DNA of 64,000 nucleotides from CAWCTD01 sp963798455 (GTDB lineage: Bacteria; Acidobacteriota; Terriglobia; Bryobacterales; Bryobacteraceae). The notes under the pieces are model-generated. The model made no database searches and had not been told where the DNA came from. It saw only the letters and a program-made list of their open reading frames with translations. The stretch's first letter is position 1. Each line of letters opens with the position of its first letter. Shown here piece after piece: positions 55,248 to 63,580 of the stretch. Location: assembly GCA_963798455.1 (NCBI GenBank), contig CAWCTD010000003.1, positions 2,294,001-2,358,000 on the forward strand. Direction: 5' to 3'. Both the position numbers and the translations under genes were made by a program.

Positions 55248-56246
55248 TTAGGGATGCCAGATAGCCAAGCCCGTTGCGGTTTGGACCATGGCCTCCAGTG
55301 CCCTGACGGCTACCTTCTTGGAGGTACTGTCTGGAACGAAGAGAATGTCGTTTGCCCGGAGGCTGACGTCCTCGGCCCGCCCTTCCAGAACCCGCTTCAA
55401 ATCGACAGGGATCTCCGTGCGCTCCGAATTGCCGGGAAGCGTTCGGAGGATCTTCGCGTCTTGAGGCTTTGCGGTTTGGGCCAGGCCTTGCGCCATCGAA
55501 AGCGCCTGGAGGACGGAAATCGTTTCGCGCTCGTTGAGAACAATGGCGCCGGGTTTGGTGACCGTGCCGATCACGTAGACCGTCCCAGCCGTCGGCACGG
55601 TGACCACATCGTGGGGCTGTATCATGATGTTCTGGGCCGGGTCGTTGGCCGTCAACAGACCCTTGACCGATACTTCCGCCACGCTGAATTCCCCGCTGGG
55701 ATCCCAGTGCGCGGAGTCCAGGGGTATCGCGCCGAACTGCTTCGACCGCGTGATCCTGATGTTGTACCCGGCATCCGGCCGCAGTCCTCCGGCCAGCGAG
55801 AGGATTTCCGCCAGGGTCTTCCTCCCCTGCAACTGGTGCAAACCCGGCTGCATCACCGCGCCGAGCACCGTCACCGGCTGGCTGCCAAACTCCACGACCT
55901 CAACCGAAACCTGAGGCTTCCACACCTGGCTCTCCAGGCGCTTGATCAACTCGCGGCGGAACTGCTCCACGGTAAGGCCCTGGGCATCGACTCGCCCGAT
56001 TACCGGAAGGTCGACTCTCCCGTCGGCGCCGATCCGGAACGCCCGGTCGGGGATCTCCTCAACGCCCAGCGCCCAGATCTTGACTTGATCGCCCGGACCG
56101 AGCAGGTAGTCCGCCCCCGCGCCCCGGTCAGAGGCGGGCCCAGCCGTGGACGCCCCCGGCTGCGGAGCGGCTGCCGGGCAAGCGGCCGGAATTATCGCCA
56201 GCATCGCGCCACAGACACCACCGAGGATTCGCATTCGGATAAACAT
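55248..56246 (-). CDS. polysaccharide export outer-membrane protein (Wza-like, SLBB)
   Basis: A 332-residue protein with a signal peptide (GVCGAMLAIIPAACPAA). The polysaccharide-export domain (YLLGPGDQVKIWALGVEE, GRVDLPVIGRVDAQGLTVEQ) is followed by SLBB repeats (VTVLGAVMQPGLHQL, VYVIGTVTKPGAIVL). The ATG at 56246 has GGAGG 5 nt upstream. It forms the outer-membrane conduit and partners with the Wzc-like protein 22 bp downstream. Confidence 0.93.
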   Translation of the reverse strand: MFIRMRILGGVCGAMLAIIPAACPAAAPQPGASTAGPASDRGAGADYLLGPGDQVKIWALGVEEIPDRAFRIGADGRVDLPVIGRVDAQGLTVEQFRRELIKRLESQVWKPQVSVEVVEFGSQPVTVLGAVMQPGLHQLQGRKTLAEILSLAGGLRPDAGYNIRITRSKQFGAIPLDSAHWDPSGEFSVAEVSVKGLLTANDPAQNIMIQPHDVVTVPTAGTVYVIGTVTKPGAIVLNERETISVLQALSMAQGLAQTAKPQDAKILRTLPGNSERTEIPVDLKRVLEGRAEDVSLRANDILFVPDSTSKKVAVRALEAMVQTATGLAIWHP

Positions 56247-56257
56247 TTGGCCTCCAT

Positions 56258-56854
56258 TCACCGGGCGGGGAAAACCTCCAGGCTGCGCCCCGTCCGGAAC
56301 TGGTCGAGAGTAAAGGCGGGCGAGGAGGGCCGCGCGGGGTGGCTCGGTTCGACCATCGGGCTGACCCAGTCGGAGTCGACCTCCACGGACACGCCGCGCC
56401 TGAGCAGGGTCACATTCACCACCAGCCGGTGGCGAGATTTGAACCCGCACACGATCCCGCAGACCCCCGCGATCGGGCCCTCCACGATCCGGACCCGCTG
56501 CCCGGCCTCCAGATACGGCCACGGCTCCGCGGGCAGACCACTTCCCACGATGGCCTGAAGAGCGGCGATCTCAGCGGGCTCTACGGGAGCCGGAACCCCG
56601 CCGAAGCTGACCACGTGAAGGATGCCGGGGGTTGACAGCACCTCAACCCGGCGCGCGCGGTCGAACCGGCAGAAGAGGTACCCGGAAAACAACGGTAGTT
56701 CGACCGTCTTGTATCGGTCCGACCACCGCCTCCTGTCTTTGTATAGCGGAAGGCAGTGCTCAAGACCCTTGGCTGACAACACGGCCGCTGCCGTGCGTTC
56801 ACAATTGGGTTTTACACGAACTGCGTACCACTGGCCTGCTTCCCCTCTGTTCAT
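56258..56854 (-). CDS. NusG-like (RfaH/UpxY-type) transcription antiterminator
   Basis: A 198-residue protein. The NGN domain begins GQWYAVRVKPNCERTAAAVL and continues ELPLFSGYLFCRFDRA and VLSTPGILHVVSFGG. The C-terminal KOW region is AGQRVRIVEGPIAGVCGIVCGFKSRHRLVV. ATG 56854 has GGAGG 7-8 nt upstream. As first gene of an 18-kb polysaccharide operon it most likely recruits to the elongating polymerase and prevents early termination. Confidence 0.9.
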   Translation of the reverse strand: MNRGEAGQWYAVRVKPNCERTAAAVLSAKGLEHCLPLYKDRRRWSDRYKTVELPLFSGYLFCRFDRARRVEVLSTPGILHVVSFGGVPAPVEPAEIAALQAIVGSGLPAEPWPYLEAGQRVRIVEGPIAGVCGIVCGFKSRHRLVVNVTLLRRGVSVEVDSDWVSPMVEPSHPARPSSPAFTLDQFRTGRSLEVFPAR

Positions 56855-58214
56855 CCCTGCTGCCTCCAAGACGAGTCTCAAACCGGTTCCATTGGAACCC
56901 AGTACACTTACACAACACGACACGCAACCTTACAGGTGAAATAGGACTGTCTGGTCTCTTGATATTAACATTGGGACGTTCGTGAAATCCTTGGTTGGCA
57001 GGGGGGCTGACGTCATCGTCATTCCGAAATTGAAGCAATAGTCTCATCACGCAGGCGGGCGGAGTCTTGGCAGACCGAGCGGAATAAAGGACACGCGCGG
57101 GTGATTCTTATCCACAAAAGACAAGCTCCCGCCCCATCTGCCACAACTGCTTATCCCAGTAACCCGAGCCCATCACACCCGGGCTTTCTACTGAAGCAAC
57201 ACTATACTGTAGAGATTACACCAACGGGGGTATCCTGTCAAGCACAATGTAATGGTGAGCGCGCTGGACGACACTCTGGACGTACTGGTACGGGCAGTGT
57301 TACATCGATCAGGCTAGACACCGCACAGTGATGAAATGCGTAAGCGGTCTGGGGCAACTGCTGAGCGGCGACGCGCCGACCACGCAAAAAGTACGCGGAC
57401 AAAATTTCCAGTTACCTGTGTAAAGTTTCCCATCTGCGCGTTTGGACCCAGCTCGCCAATCCCCCCTGCACGCACCGATCACCGTGCGCAGCTTCAGCAC
57501 GAGATGGTACCGGGTACTCCCCGCATAGTTGTGCGGCGTTCCCTGCGCCGGGGCTTGGGCGGTTGTGATTGGCTCCTCCCGCGGTCACGCGCTACTCCTG
57601 CCTACGAGAGACCACCCCAGCTTGCGCCAGCGTCGATTCCCACATGCGTTGGTGTTCCACTCCTGTTATGCCCGCTGACCGGGTTCTCTCGCTTCTGAAT
57701 CCGGCGAAGCGCGTGGCGTGGCCCGCGGCGTGCTTACCTGGACCTTCGCGATGACCGGATGTGGTTGTCCGGTGGCAATCGCTTCGCCCTATGCTGCGAG
57801 GTTCGGACTCAGGCACGAGGCGATCAGCAGCGCCCGGTCGGGGCGGCCGGAGAATCGGGCATTGCATATGCCACTGTTCACCTTAGGTAGCAGTAGTCCG
57901 ATATCTATCAACGACATTGTTTTACAGTAGTGATCGCCTTAACCTAGTGAAGTTTGACGATAGTACAAGCTGTTGTTGGTGAAGAACTATGTTCTGGCAT
58001 GGTAGCCCTCGAGAACGACCGTTCGACCCGCTGCGTCTGAGACTCAAGCTCCACGATCTCAAGATCTCAGTTTCTAAGCCCCTCCTCTACGGTCCCCCGC
58101 TGCATTCGTCCCTCGAGGAACCGGTTAGCCGTCTTCCAGCCTCCCAAGAATAGTCGAGTAGTCAGGCAGGAGAGGTGAGAAGACCGCTTTCACATTTGCA
58201 CTTAGGAGTTTAGA
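56855..58214. other. 1.36-kb divergent non-coding region upstream of the polysaccharide operon
   Basis: No gene is supported here. On the operon side a small hairpin GGTTCC-ATT-GGAACC lies at 56885-56899, about 30 nt before the NusG-like start. No clear -35/-10 pair could be fixed. The composition appears less coding-like and more AT-rich than the flanks around 56.9-57.3 and 57.9-58.2 kb. A long 5' leader recognised by the antiterminator is plausible. Confidence 0.5.
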
Positions 58215-60962
58215 ATGCGAAATCTTGAAACAACATCAAAGGGGCGCTGTGGTAATGCTCCCCGTCTGACGCAGTGCGGCGGCGTCTTCCTGAGGGGTTT
58301 GACGGCCATCTTCATTGCGTTGGCATTAATGGCACTTGTGCCTCTGGCCTCCGCTCAGAGCGGCCCCGTTGTCTGGGTGGTTCCCAGCTTGCAGCGGGTC
58401 GGGCCCGACGATTCGGCGGGCAGCGGCACACAGGCGCAACTCTCCGCGGCCCGGGGAGAGTACGAGTCGTTCCAAATTGTGGTGAAGGCGCCCTCCTCGA
58501 GTGCGCTCAGCAACGTGAATGTAAGTGTCTCGGACCTGACGGGCCCCGGCGGGCAGATGATCGCGCGCCAGAATCTGAGCCTTTTCCGCGAGCAGTACGT
58601 GAACGTTACCACCAGCAGTCCCAACTGGGGCGGCGCCAACCAGCCGCTTCCCAAAGGCTGGTACCCAGACGGCCTCATTCCCTTTGTGGACCCGTCCACG
58701 GGGCAGCCGCCTTCCGGCAGCGCAACGTTGAAGGCGGTCCCGTTCAGTTTGAGCGCTTCCAAGAACCAGCCCATTTGGGTGGACGTTTTCGTTCCGCGCG
58801 GCGCCGCGGCGGGTTATTACACAGGCAGCTTTACGGTCACCAGCGACCAGGGGAGCGTAACGGGGCAGATCAACCTTAGCGTGTGGAACTTCACCCTGCC
58901 GCTGAAGCCTTCGCTGAAGTCCAGCTTCCTTTTTTGGAGCGCCGGCAACCTCGCCGCGATCCAAGAACTGCTGCGAAATAGGATCAATCCCGAGAGGGTC
59001 CCCACGGCCAACCAGCGCTCCCTGATCGACAACCTCGGATTGACGTCCCAAGAGACGGGGTACTGGAGCGGAGCCGACATCAGCACCTGCACCATGTCGG
59101 CCGCGCCGTCCGTGACTTCCTTGCGAAACACCGTCGCGGCGCAACAGCCGGACCTGTTTCTCTACAATTACACCGCCGACGAGATCGACCAATGCAGCGG
59201 CCTCTACCCGACCATGAAGCAGTGGGGGTACAACCTCCATCAGGCGGGGATCAATAACTTGGTGACCATGGCACCGGTTCCGGATCTTTTCGACGACGGC
59301 TCGGGCACCGGGCGGTCGGCGGTTGACATCTGGGTCATGCTGCCCGTGACTTACGACCATAGCGTCAACAACGTGAAGACTGCCCAGGCAAAGGGCGACG
59401 AGGCCTGGTCGTATAACTGTTTGGTCCAGGATGCCTACTCTCCAAAATGGATGATCGACTTCGCGCCGATCAATTTCAGAATCCAGCCCGGCTTCATCAA
59501 CGAGAGCCTGGGCCTGAACGGACTTCTCTATTGGCGACTGGACCTGTGGTCCAGCGACCCATGGAATAACGTCTACACTTCCGGTTTCCCGAATTATCCC
59601 GGAGAGGGAATGCTCGTGTACCCCGGCTCGACGGTCGGCATCTCGGGGGTGGCGCCGTCGATGCGCCTGAAGTGGCTGCGCGACGGCGTCGAGGACTACG
59701 AGTACATCGAACTCCTCAAGCAGGCGGGTCAGGGCTCGTGGGCGTTGCAGGTGGCGGCCGGCGTCGGCGCCAACTGGTCCAATTGGACCAAAGACATTAA
59801 TGTTCTGGCGAACGCGCGTCAGCAGCTCGGCCAGCAACTGGATACCCTCGGAGGAGGAAGCTCCAATCTTCCAAGCACCCCGGGAAACCCCAGCCCCCAG
59901 AACGCGGCCACAGGCGTTTCGCTCACTCCGACTCTCTCGTGGGCCGCTGCCAGCGCGGCAAGCTCGTATGACGTGTACTTCGGGACCTCGTCCTCCCCGG
60001 CGATGGCGGGCAATACCTCCGGGACCAGCTACAACCCGGGGACGCTGAGCGCGAGCACGACCTACTATTGGCGCGTGGTCGCCAAGAACTCGGCAGGCTC
60101 GACATCCTCGGCCACGTGGTCGTTCACCACGGCTGCCGCCAGTTCCGGCGGGCCGGCGGCGCCCGTGTCCGTCACCCCATCTTCCGGCTCCGGCCTCACC
60201 CAGACATTCGCCTTCACTTTCTCGGTTCCCAACGGCCTGACCACTGCCAACGTGCTGATCAACACGGCCACAAGCGGACTGAATTCCTGCTGGTTCAACT
60301 ACAACTCGCCCGCTAACTCCCTCTCGCTGGCCAGCGACGACACTTCGGCCTGGAGCTCCGCCACCGTCGGCTCCCAGACGACTCTTCAGAATTCGCAGTG
60401 TTCCATTCCTGCGAACGGGGTGACTGTGAGCGCGGCGGCCCCCAATGTGACTCTAACGGTTCCCGTGACCTTCAACACTGCCTTCGCCGGACAGAAGAAC
60501 GTCTATATGCGCGTGCAGGATCAGGGCGGCACCCTGACCTCCTTCGTGGCAATGGGGACCTGGACTGTTCAGCAAGCCACTCCGGCGCCGGGAACGCCGG
60601 CGAATCCGTCCCCTGGCAACGGCGCCACGGGAGTCTCGACGAGCTCGACGCTGGCATGGTCTGCCGCCAGCGATGCCACCTCTTATGACGTGTACCTCGG
60701 GACCTCGCCTTCCCCGGCGATGGCGGGGAGCACGTCCGGGACGAGCTACAACCGGGGGACGCTGAGCGCGAACACTACGTACTACTGGCGCGTGGTCGCC
60801 AAGAACTTGGCGGGCTCGAACGTCCTCGGCCACATGGTCGTTCACGACCCAGCAGCCGGCTCCCGGGGCTCCGGCGAATCCGTCCCCTGGCAGCGGCGCG
60901 AGCGGAGTCTCGACGAGCACTTCCCTGGCGTGGTCCGCCGCGAGCAACGCTACATCCTATGA
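58215..60962 (+). CDS. secreted DUF4091 (GH123-like) protein with Fn3-like and beta modules (5' part, frameshifted)
   Basis: A 915-residue frame. The signal peptide (GLTAIFIALALMALVPLASAQ) is followed by a DUF4091 domain (residues about 50-545) nearly parallel to the gene at 36939, with D322-E323 in YTADEID and the PSMRLKWLRDGVEDYEY signature. Then come an Fn3-like module (PSPQNAATGVSLTPTLSW), a cohesin-like beta module (VSVTPSSGSGLTQTFAFTFS...MGTWTV) and a second Fn3-like module. That module is interrupted near 60817-60823 by one extra base compared with the first module. The last 45 or so residues are therefore out of frame, and the gene really continues to 61569. AGGAG precedes the ATG. 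Confidence 0.85.
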   Translation: MRNLETTSKGRCGNAPRLTQCGGVFLRGLTAIFIALALMALVPLASAQSGPVVWVVPSLQRVGPDDSAGSGTQAQLSAARGEYESFQIVVKAPSSSALSNVNVSVSDLTGPGGQMIARQNLSLFREQYVNVTTSSPNWGGANQPLPKGWYPDGLIPFVDPSTGQPPSGSATLKAVPFSLSASKNQPIWVDVFVPRGAAAGYYTGSFTVTSDQGSVTGQINLSVWNFTLPLKPSLKSSFLFWSAGNLAAIQELLRNRINPERVPTANQRSLIDNLGLTSQETGYWSGADISTCTMSAAPSVTSLRNTVAAQQPDLFLYNYTADEIDQCSGLYPTMKQWGYNLHQAGINNLVTMAPVPDLFDDGSGTGRSAVDIWVMLPVTYDHSVNNVKTAQAKGDEAWSYNCLVQDAYSPKWMIDFAPINFRIQPGFINESLGLNGLLYWRLDLWSSDPWNNVYTSGFPNYPGEGMLVYPGSTVGISGVAPSMRLKWLRDGVEDYEYIELLKQAGQGSWALQVAAGVGANWSNWTKDINVLANARQQLGQQLDTLGGGSSNLPSTPGNPSPQNAATGVSLTPTLSWAAASAASSYDVYFGTSSSPAMAGNTSGTSYNPGTLSASTTYYWRVVAKNSAGSTSSATWSFTTAAASSGGPAAPVSVTPSSGSGLTQTFAFTFSVPNGLTTANVLINTATSGLNSCWFNYNSPANSLSLASDDTSAWSSATVGSQTTLQNSQCSIPANGVTVSAAAPNVTLTVPVTFNTAFAGQKNVYMRVQDQGGTLTSFVAMGTWTVQQATPAPGTPANPSPGNGATGVSTSSTLAWSAASDATSYDVYLGTSPSPAMAGSTSGTSYNRGTLSANTTYYWRVVAKNLAGSNVLGHMVVHDPAAGSRGSGESVPWQRRERSLDEHFPGVVRREQRYIL

Positions 60963-60963
60963 C

Positions 60964-61569
60964 GTGTACTTCGGGACCACATCCTCCCCGGCGCTGGCGG
61001 GCAGCACCTCGGGGACTAGTTACAGCCCGGGGACGCTCAGCGGGAGCACCACCTACTACTGGCGTGTGGTAGCCAGGAACTCGGCGGGCTCGACCTCTTC
61101 GGCCACCTGGTCCTTTACCACGGCTTCCACTGCCGGCGGGCCTCCGGCGCCAGTCTCCGTCACGCCATCCTCCGGCTCGGGCCTCGCCCAGACGTTCGCC
61201 TTCACTTTCTCGGCCCCGAAAGGCCTGGCCAACGCCAACGTGCTGATCAACACTTCCACGAACGGGCGGAATGCCTGCTGGTTCAACTACGGCTCGGCTG
61301 CCAACTCCCTCTCGCTCGCCAGCGACAGCAGCTCGTCCTGGAGCTACGCCACCCTGGGGTCGGCCGCGACTCTCCAGAACTCGCAGTGCTCTATTCCAGC
61401 GGCCTTTGTGACCGTGACGGTCTCGGGATCCAATGTGACCCTGACGGTTCCCGTTAACTTCAAGACCGCCTTCGCCGGCCAAAAGAACATCTACCTGCGC
61501 GTGCAAGACCAGGCCGGCACCATGACCTCCTTCGTGAGAATGGGGACCTGGACCGTCCCCAAGAAGTAA
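60964..61569 (+). CDS. C-terminal modules of the DUF4091 protein (continuation after frameshift)
   Basis: The rest of the third Fn3-like module (YFGTTSSPALAGSTSGTSYSPGT) and a second copy of the beta module (VSVTPSSGSGLAQTFAFTFS...MGTWTV) end at TAA 61569. The frame is open and homologous to earlier modules from about 60824 onward, so this is not an independent gene. The intact protein would have about 1118 residues with order DUF4091-Fn3-beta-Fn3-Fn3-beta. Confidence 0.8.
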   Translation: MYFGTTSSPALAGSTSGTSYSPGTLSGSTTYYWRVVARNSAGSTSSATWSFTTASTAGGPPAPVSVTPSSGSGLAQTFAFTFSAPKGLANANVLINTSTNGRNACWFNYGSAANSLSLASDSSSSWSYATLGSAATLQNSQCSIPAAFVTVTVSGSNVTLTVPVNFKTAFAGQKNIYLRVQDQAGTMTSFVRMGTWTVPKK

Positions 61570-61600
61570 GTAGCAACAGCGCCACACGCGCGTGTCTCAG

Positions 61601-61618
61601 CAACGGGCCGGCCCGTTG
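61601..61618. terminator. palindromic bidirectional terminator between convergent genes
   Basis: CAACGGGCCGGCCCGTTG is a perfect 18-bp palindrome, 30 bp after the DUF4091 stop and just before the end of the convergent gene. A smaller palindrome ACACGCGCGTGT precedes it. No T-run is present. Confidence 0.5.
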
Positions 61619-61625
61619 AGGAGGG

Positions 61626-62237
61626 CTACCTATGTACCGGTGTGGAGGAAGCGGACTTCCCGTCGGAAGAGACCAGTTGCATCCCGCCTGGCCGGCCCTT
61701 GCTGCCTCTGGAGGCCCGGGACGAGATGAGCAGGGCCAGATAGGCCGCGCCGATGGCGCTCCAGTTCAGGATCATGAACCAGCGCTGCCCCCAGGAGGTT
61801 CCGTTGAATTGGTAGGACGACAGCGGCCACAGAAACGGCGTCCCGTACGTGCCCGCGCGATGGGATGGGATGTCCATGAGGATGTGCAGCGGCCAGGCGA
61901 GCATCACCAGGGCCGGGCGGCGGAGCCATAGCCATGCGGCTCCGAAAGCCAAGGAGAAAACGACCAGGCTGTGGCTGTAGTGGTACAACTGGTCGGGCCG
62001 CAGGAACACGGGTAGCGCATTTCGCGCGGCAGGGCTGAAGAGGAAGAAACGGCTCGATACATCGACTCCCCGAAAGAAGCGGAGCCAGACCACGACCACG
62101 AACGTAGGTGTGAACGCGAACAGGTCCGGGAAAACACCCCAGAGCACCACCCATGGCAGCGCCAGCCGGCGCCGGAGTTTCCGGTTCGCCGTGATGCCTG
62201 CCGCGCCTGCCCAGAATCCGTGCGCGAAAAAATCCAT
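61626..62237 (-). CDS. small multi-pass membrane protein (YdjM-like)
   Basis: A 203-residue protein: MDFFAHGFWAGAAG start, membrane segments ALPWVVLWGVFPDLFAF, SLVVFSLAFGAAWLWL and MILNWSAIGAAYLALLI, and a His/Asp pattern (HYSHSLVV, PLHILMDIPSHRAGTYGTPFLWP). The family resembles LexA-binding inner-membrane putative metal-dependent hydrolases. The activity is unproven. Confidence 0.75.
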   Translation of the reverse strand: MDFFAHGFWAGAAGITANRKLRRRLALPWVVLWGVFPDLFAFTPTFVVVVWLRFFRGVDVSSRFFLFSPAARNALPVFLRPDQLYHYSHSLVVFSLAFGAAWLWLRRPALVMLAWPLHILMDIPSHRAGTYGTPFLWPLSSYQFNGTSWGQRWFMILNWSAIGAAYLALLISSRASRGSKGRPGGMQLVSSDGKSASSTPVHR

Positions 62238-62421
62238 CGAGCCGCGTGAACCCCTTGAAGATCGGACGCCGCTGAAACGCGCCCTTCCTTCCTACTCTAG
62301 CGAATTCTCGCGCTGATTTCCCGGTGGCCGGTTCACCGTGGACTAGTGAGGACACCCTTCGACGCCCGCGTTTACCGCGAGCAGCATGGTTTCCCGTTAG
62401 AATAACCGTGAGGAGCCACAA

Positions 62422-62982
62422 GTGATCCAGCGAAGAAGCTTTATGCCCCTGATTGCATGCCTCGGTTTGTCTCTCCTTCCGGCCCTTGCGCAAAGAGCGC
62501 CCAAGCGCCAGCCTGACGTATGGTGGGAGCCCACGACCGATCCCGTGGTGACAGCCATGCTCAAACTGGGGGGCGTCACCAAGCGCGACGTGGTCTACGA
62601 TCTGGGTTGCGGAGACGGCCGCATCGTGATCGCGGCCGCCAAGGAATTTGGCGCACGGGGGGTTGGAATTGACATCGATCCTCAAAGAATTGACGAATCC
62701 AACGAAAACGCCCGGAAAGCCGGCGTCACGGGCATGGTGAAGTTTCGGGAAGAGGACCTGTTCGAATCCGACATCCGCGAAGCAACAGTGGTGACCTTGT
62801 TCCTCTGGCCCTCGGTCAACATGAAGCTCAGGCCCAAACTGCTCAAGGAGTTGAAGCCTGGAACCCGAGTGGTGTCCCACAGCCATGACATGGGCGATTG
62901 GAAGCCGGACAAGGAAGAGACCGTGGACGGCGCGCGGCTTTTCCTCTGGATCATTCCGAACCGTCCCGGTTCCCCTAACTAA
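62422..62982 (+). CDS. exported class I SAM-dependent methyltransferase-like protein
   Basis: A 186-residue protein. GTG 62422 has GAGGAG 7 nt upstream and begins an RRSF-containing signal (FMPLIACLGLSLLPALAQ). It continues with a methyltransferase Rossmann core: VVYDLGCGDGRIVIAA (motif I), GVGIDIDPQRI and VVTLFLWPSVNMKLRPKLL. The core resembles small Dot1/PrmA-like methyltransferases. A signal peptide on a SAM enzyme is unusual; the substrate is unknown. Confidence 0.8.
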   Translation: MIQRRSFMPLIACLGLSLLPALAQRAPKRQPDVWWEPTTDPVVTAMLKLGGVTKRDVVYDLGCGDGRIVIAAAKEFGARGVGIDIDPQRIDESNENARKAGVTGMVKFREEDLFESDIREATVVTLFLWPSVNMKLRPKLLKELKPGTRVVSHSHDMGDWKPDKEETVDGARLFLWIIPNRPGSPN

Positions 62983-63066
62983 CTATTCCACAAGGGCTTT
63001 CCAGGCAGATAGACAGTTTCTGCAACCACGCCAGAGGTCCGTGTATCTAATGACCAGAGGGATGCT

Positions 63067-63393
63067 ATGCTGGCACAGGTCACTCCGCAGTTCGGGGTAT
63101 TCAAGGCGGCGCACGCGGGGGGATATGCCTCCGCCGCCCCGGTTCGGCTGACCCGCAAAGAGTCTCAGTTGTTGTCGTTGCTCCAGCAGAACGTGGGCCG
63201 GTGCTTGTCCAGAGAATACCTCCTTTCGACCGTATGGGGCTACCAGAACGGAACCAGGACGAGGACCCTGGATGTGCACATTCAGAGGCTCAGACGCAAG
63301 CTTGGGCCTGACGGAGCAGCCCGTATCATGACCGTGCTTCGTTCCGGGTATGGCTGGCAGGACGAGCCTCTGAACGGCAAGCCGGCTCAATAA
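63067..63393 (+). CDS. orphan OmpR/PhoB-type winged-helix DNA-binding protein
   Basis: A 108-residue protein: VRLTRKESQLLSLLQQNVGRCLSREYLLSTVWG, then TRTLDVHIQRLRRKLG and IMTVLRSGYGWQ form a complete Trans_reg_C domain. The receiver domain is absent, unlike the usual 230-residue response regulators. It may be a stand-alone regulator or be controlled in some other way. It converges on ybdD with a 10-bp gap. Confidence 0.88.
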   Translation: MLAQVTPQFGVFKAAHAGGYASAAPVRLTRKESQLLSLLQQNVGRCLSREYLLSTVWGYQNGTRTRTLDVHIQRLRRKLGPDGAARIMTVLRSGYGWQDEPLNGKPAQ

Positions 63394-63403
63394 GCCCGCG
63401 CGC

Positions 63404-63580
63404 TTAGCAGCATCTGGGCCGGATGAACCTGGCGCGAAGGCGTTCATTCGAGAACCGTCTCCACTCATCTCCGGAATGTTCGCGCCCGTGCGCTGCCAGA
63501 TGACGCTTGTAGGCCGCCTCGTCGCTTAGTTCTCTTAGCAAGCCCACAAGGATTCGCCAAGCGGCTCTGATTCTCCTCAT
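63404..63580 (-). CDS. ybdD: YbdD/YjiX-family small protein
   Basis: A 58-residue protein, starting MRRIRAAWRILVGLLREL and ending RFIRPRCC, the family's typical double-Cys tail (SDEAAYKRHLAAHGREH in the middle). ATG 63580 overlaps the cstA stop (ATGA), with GGAGG 5 nt upstream. YbdD-like proteins accompany CstA peptide/pyruvate transporters and are needed for their function in enterobacteria. Confidence 0.88.
   Translation of the reverse strand: MRRIRAAWRILVGLLRELSDEAAYKRHLAAHGREHSGDEWRRFSNERLRARFIRPRCC

Noticed and set aside
56990..57015. Sigma-54-like TGGC...GC sequence in the leader region
   Set aside because: The downstream half does not match TTGC/TTGCA and the spacing is wrong.
57336..57930. 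Short plus-strand open frames in the gap before the large DUF4091 gene
   Set aside because: They are Pro/Arg-rich, overlap in different frames, and lack ribosome sites or any family resemblance.
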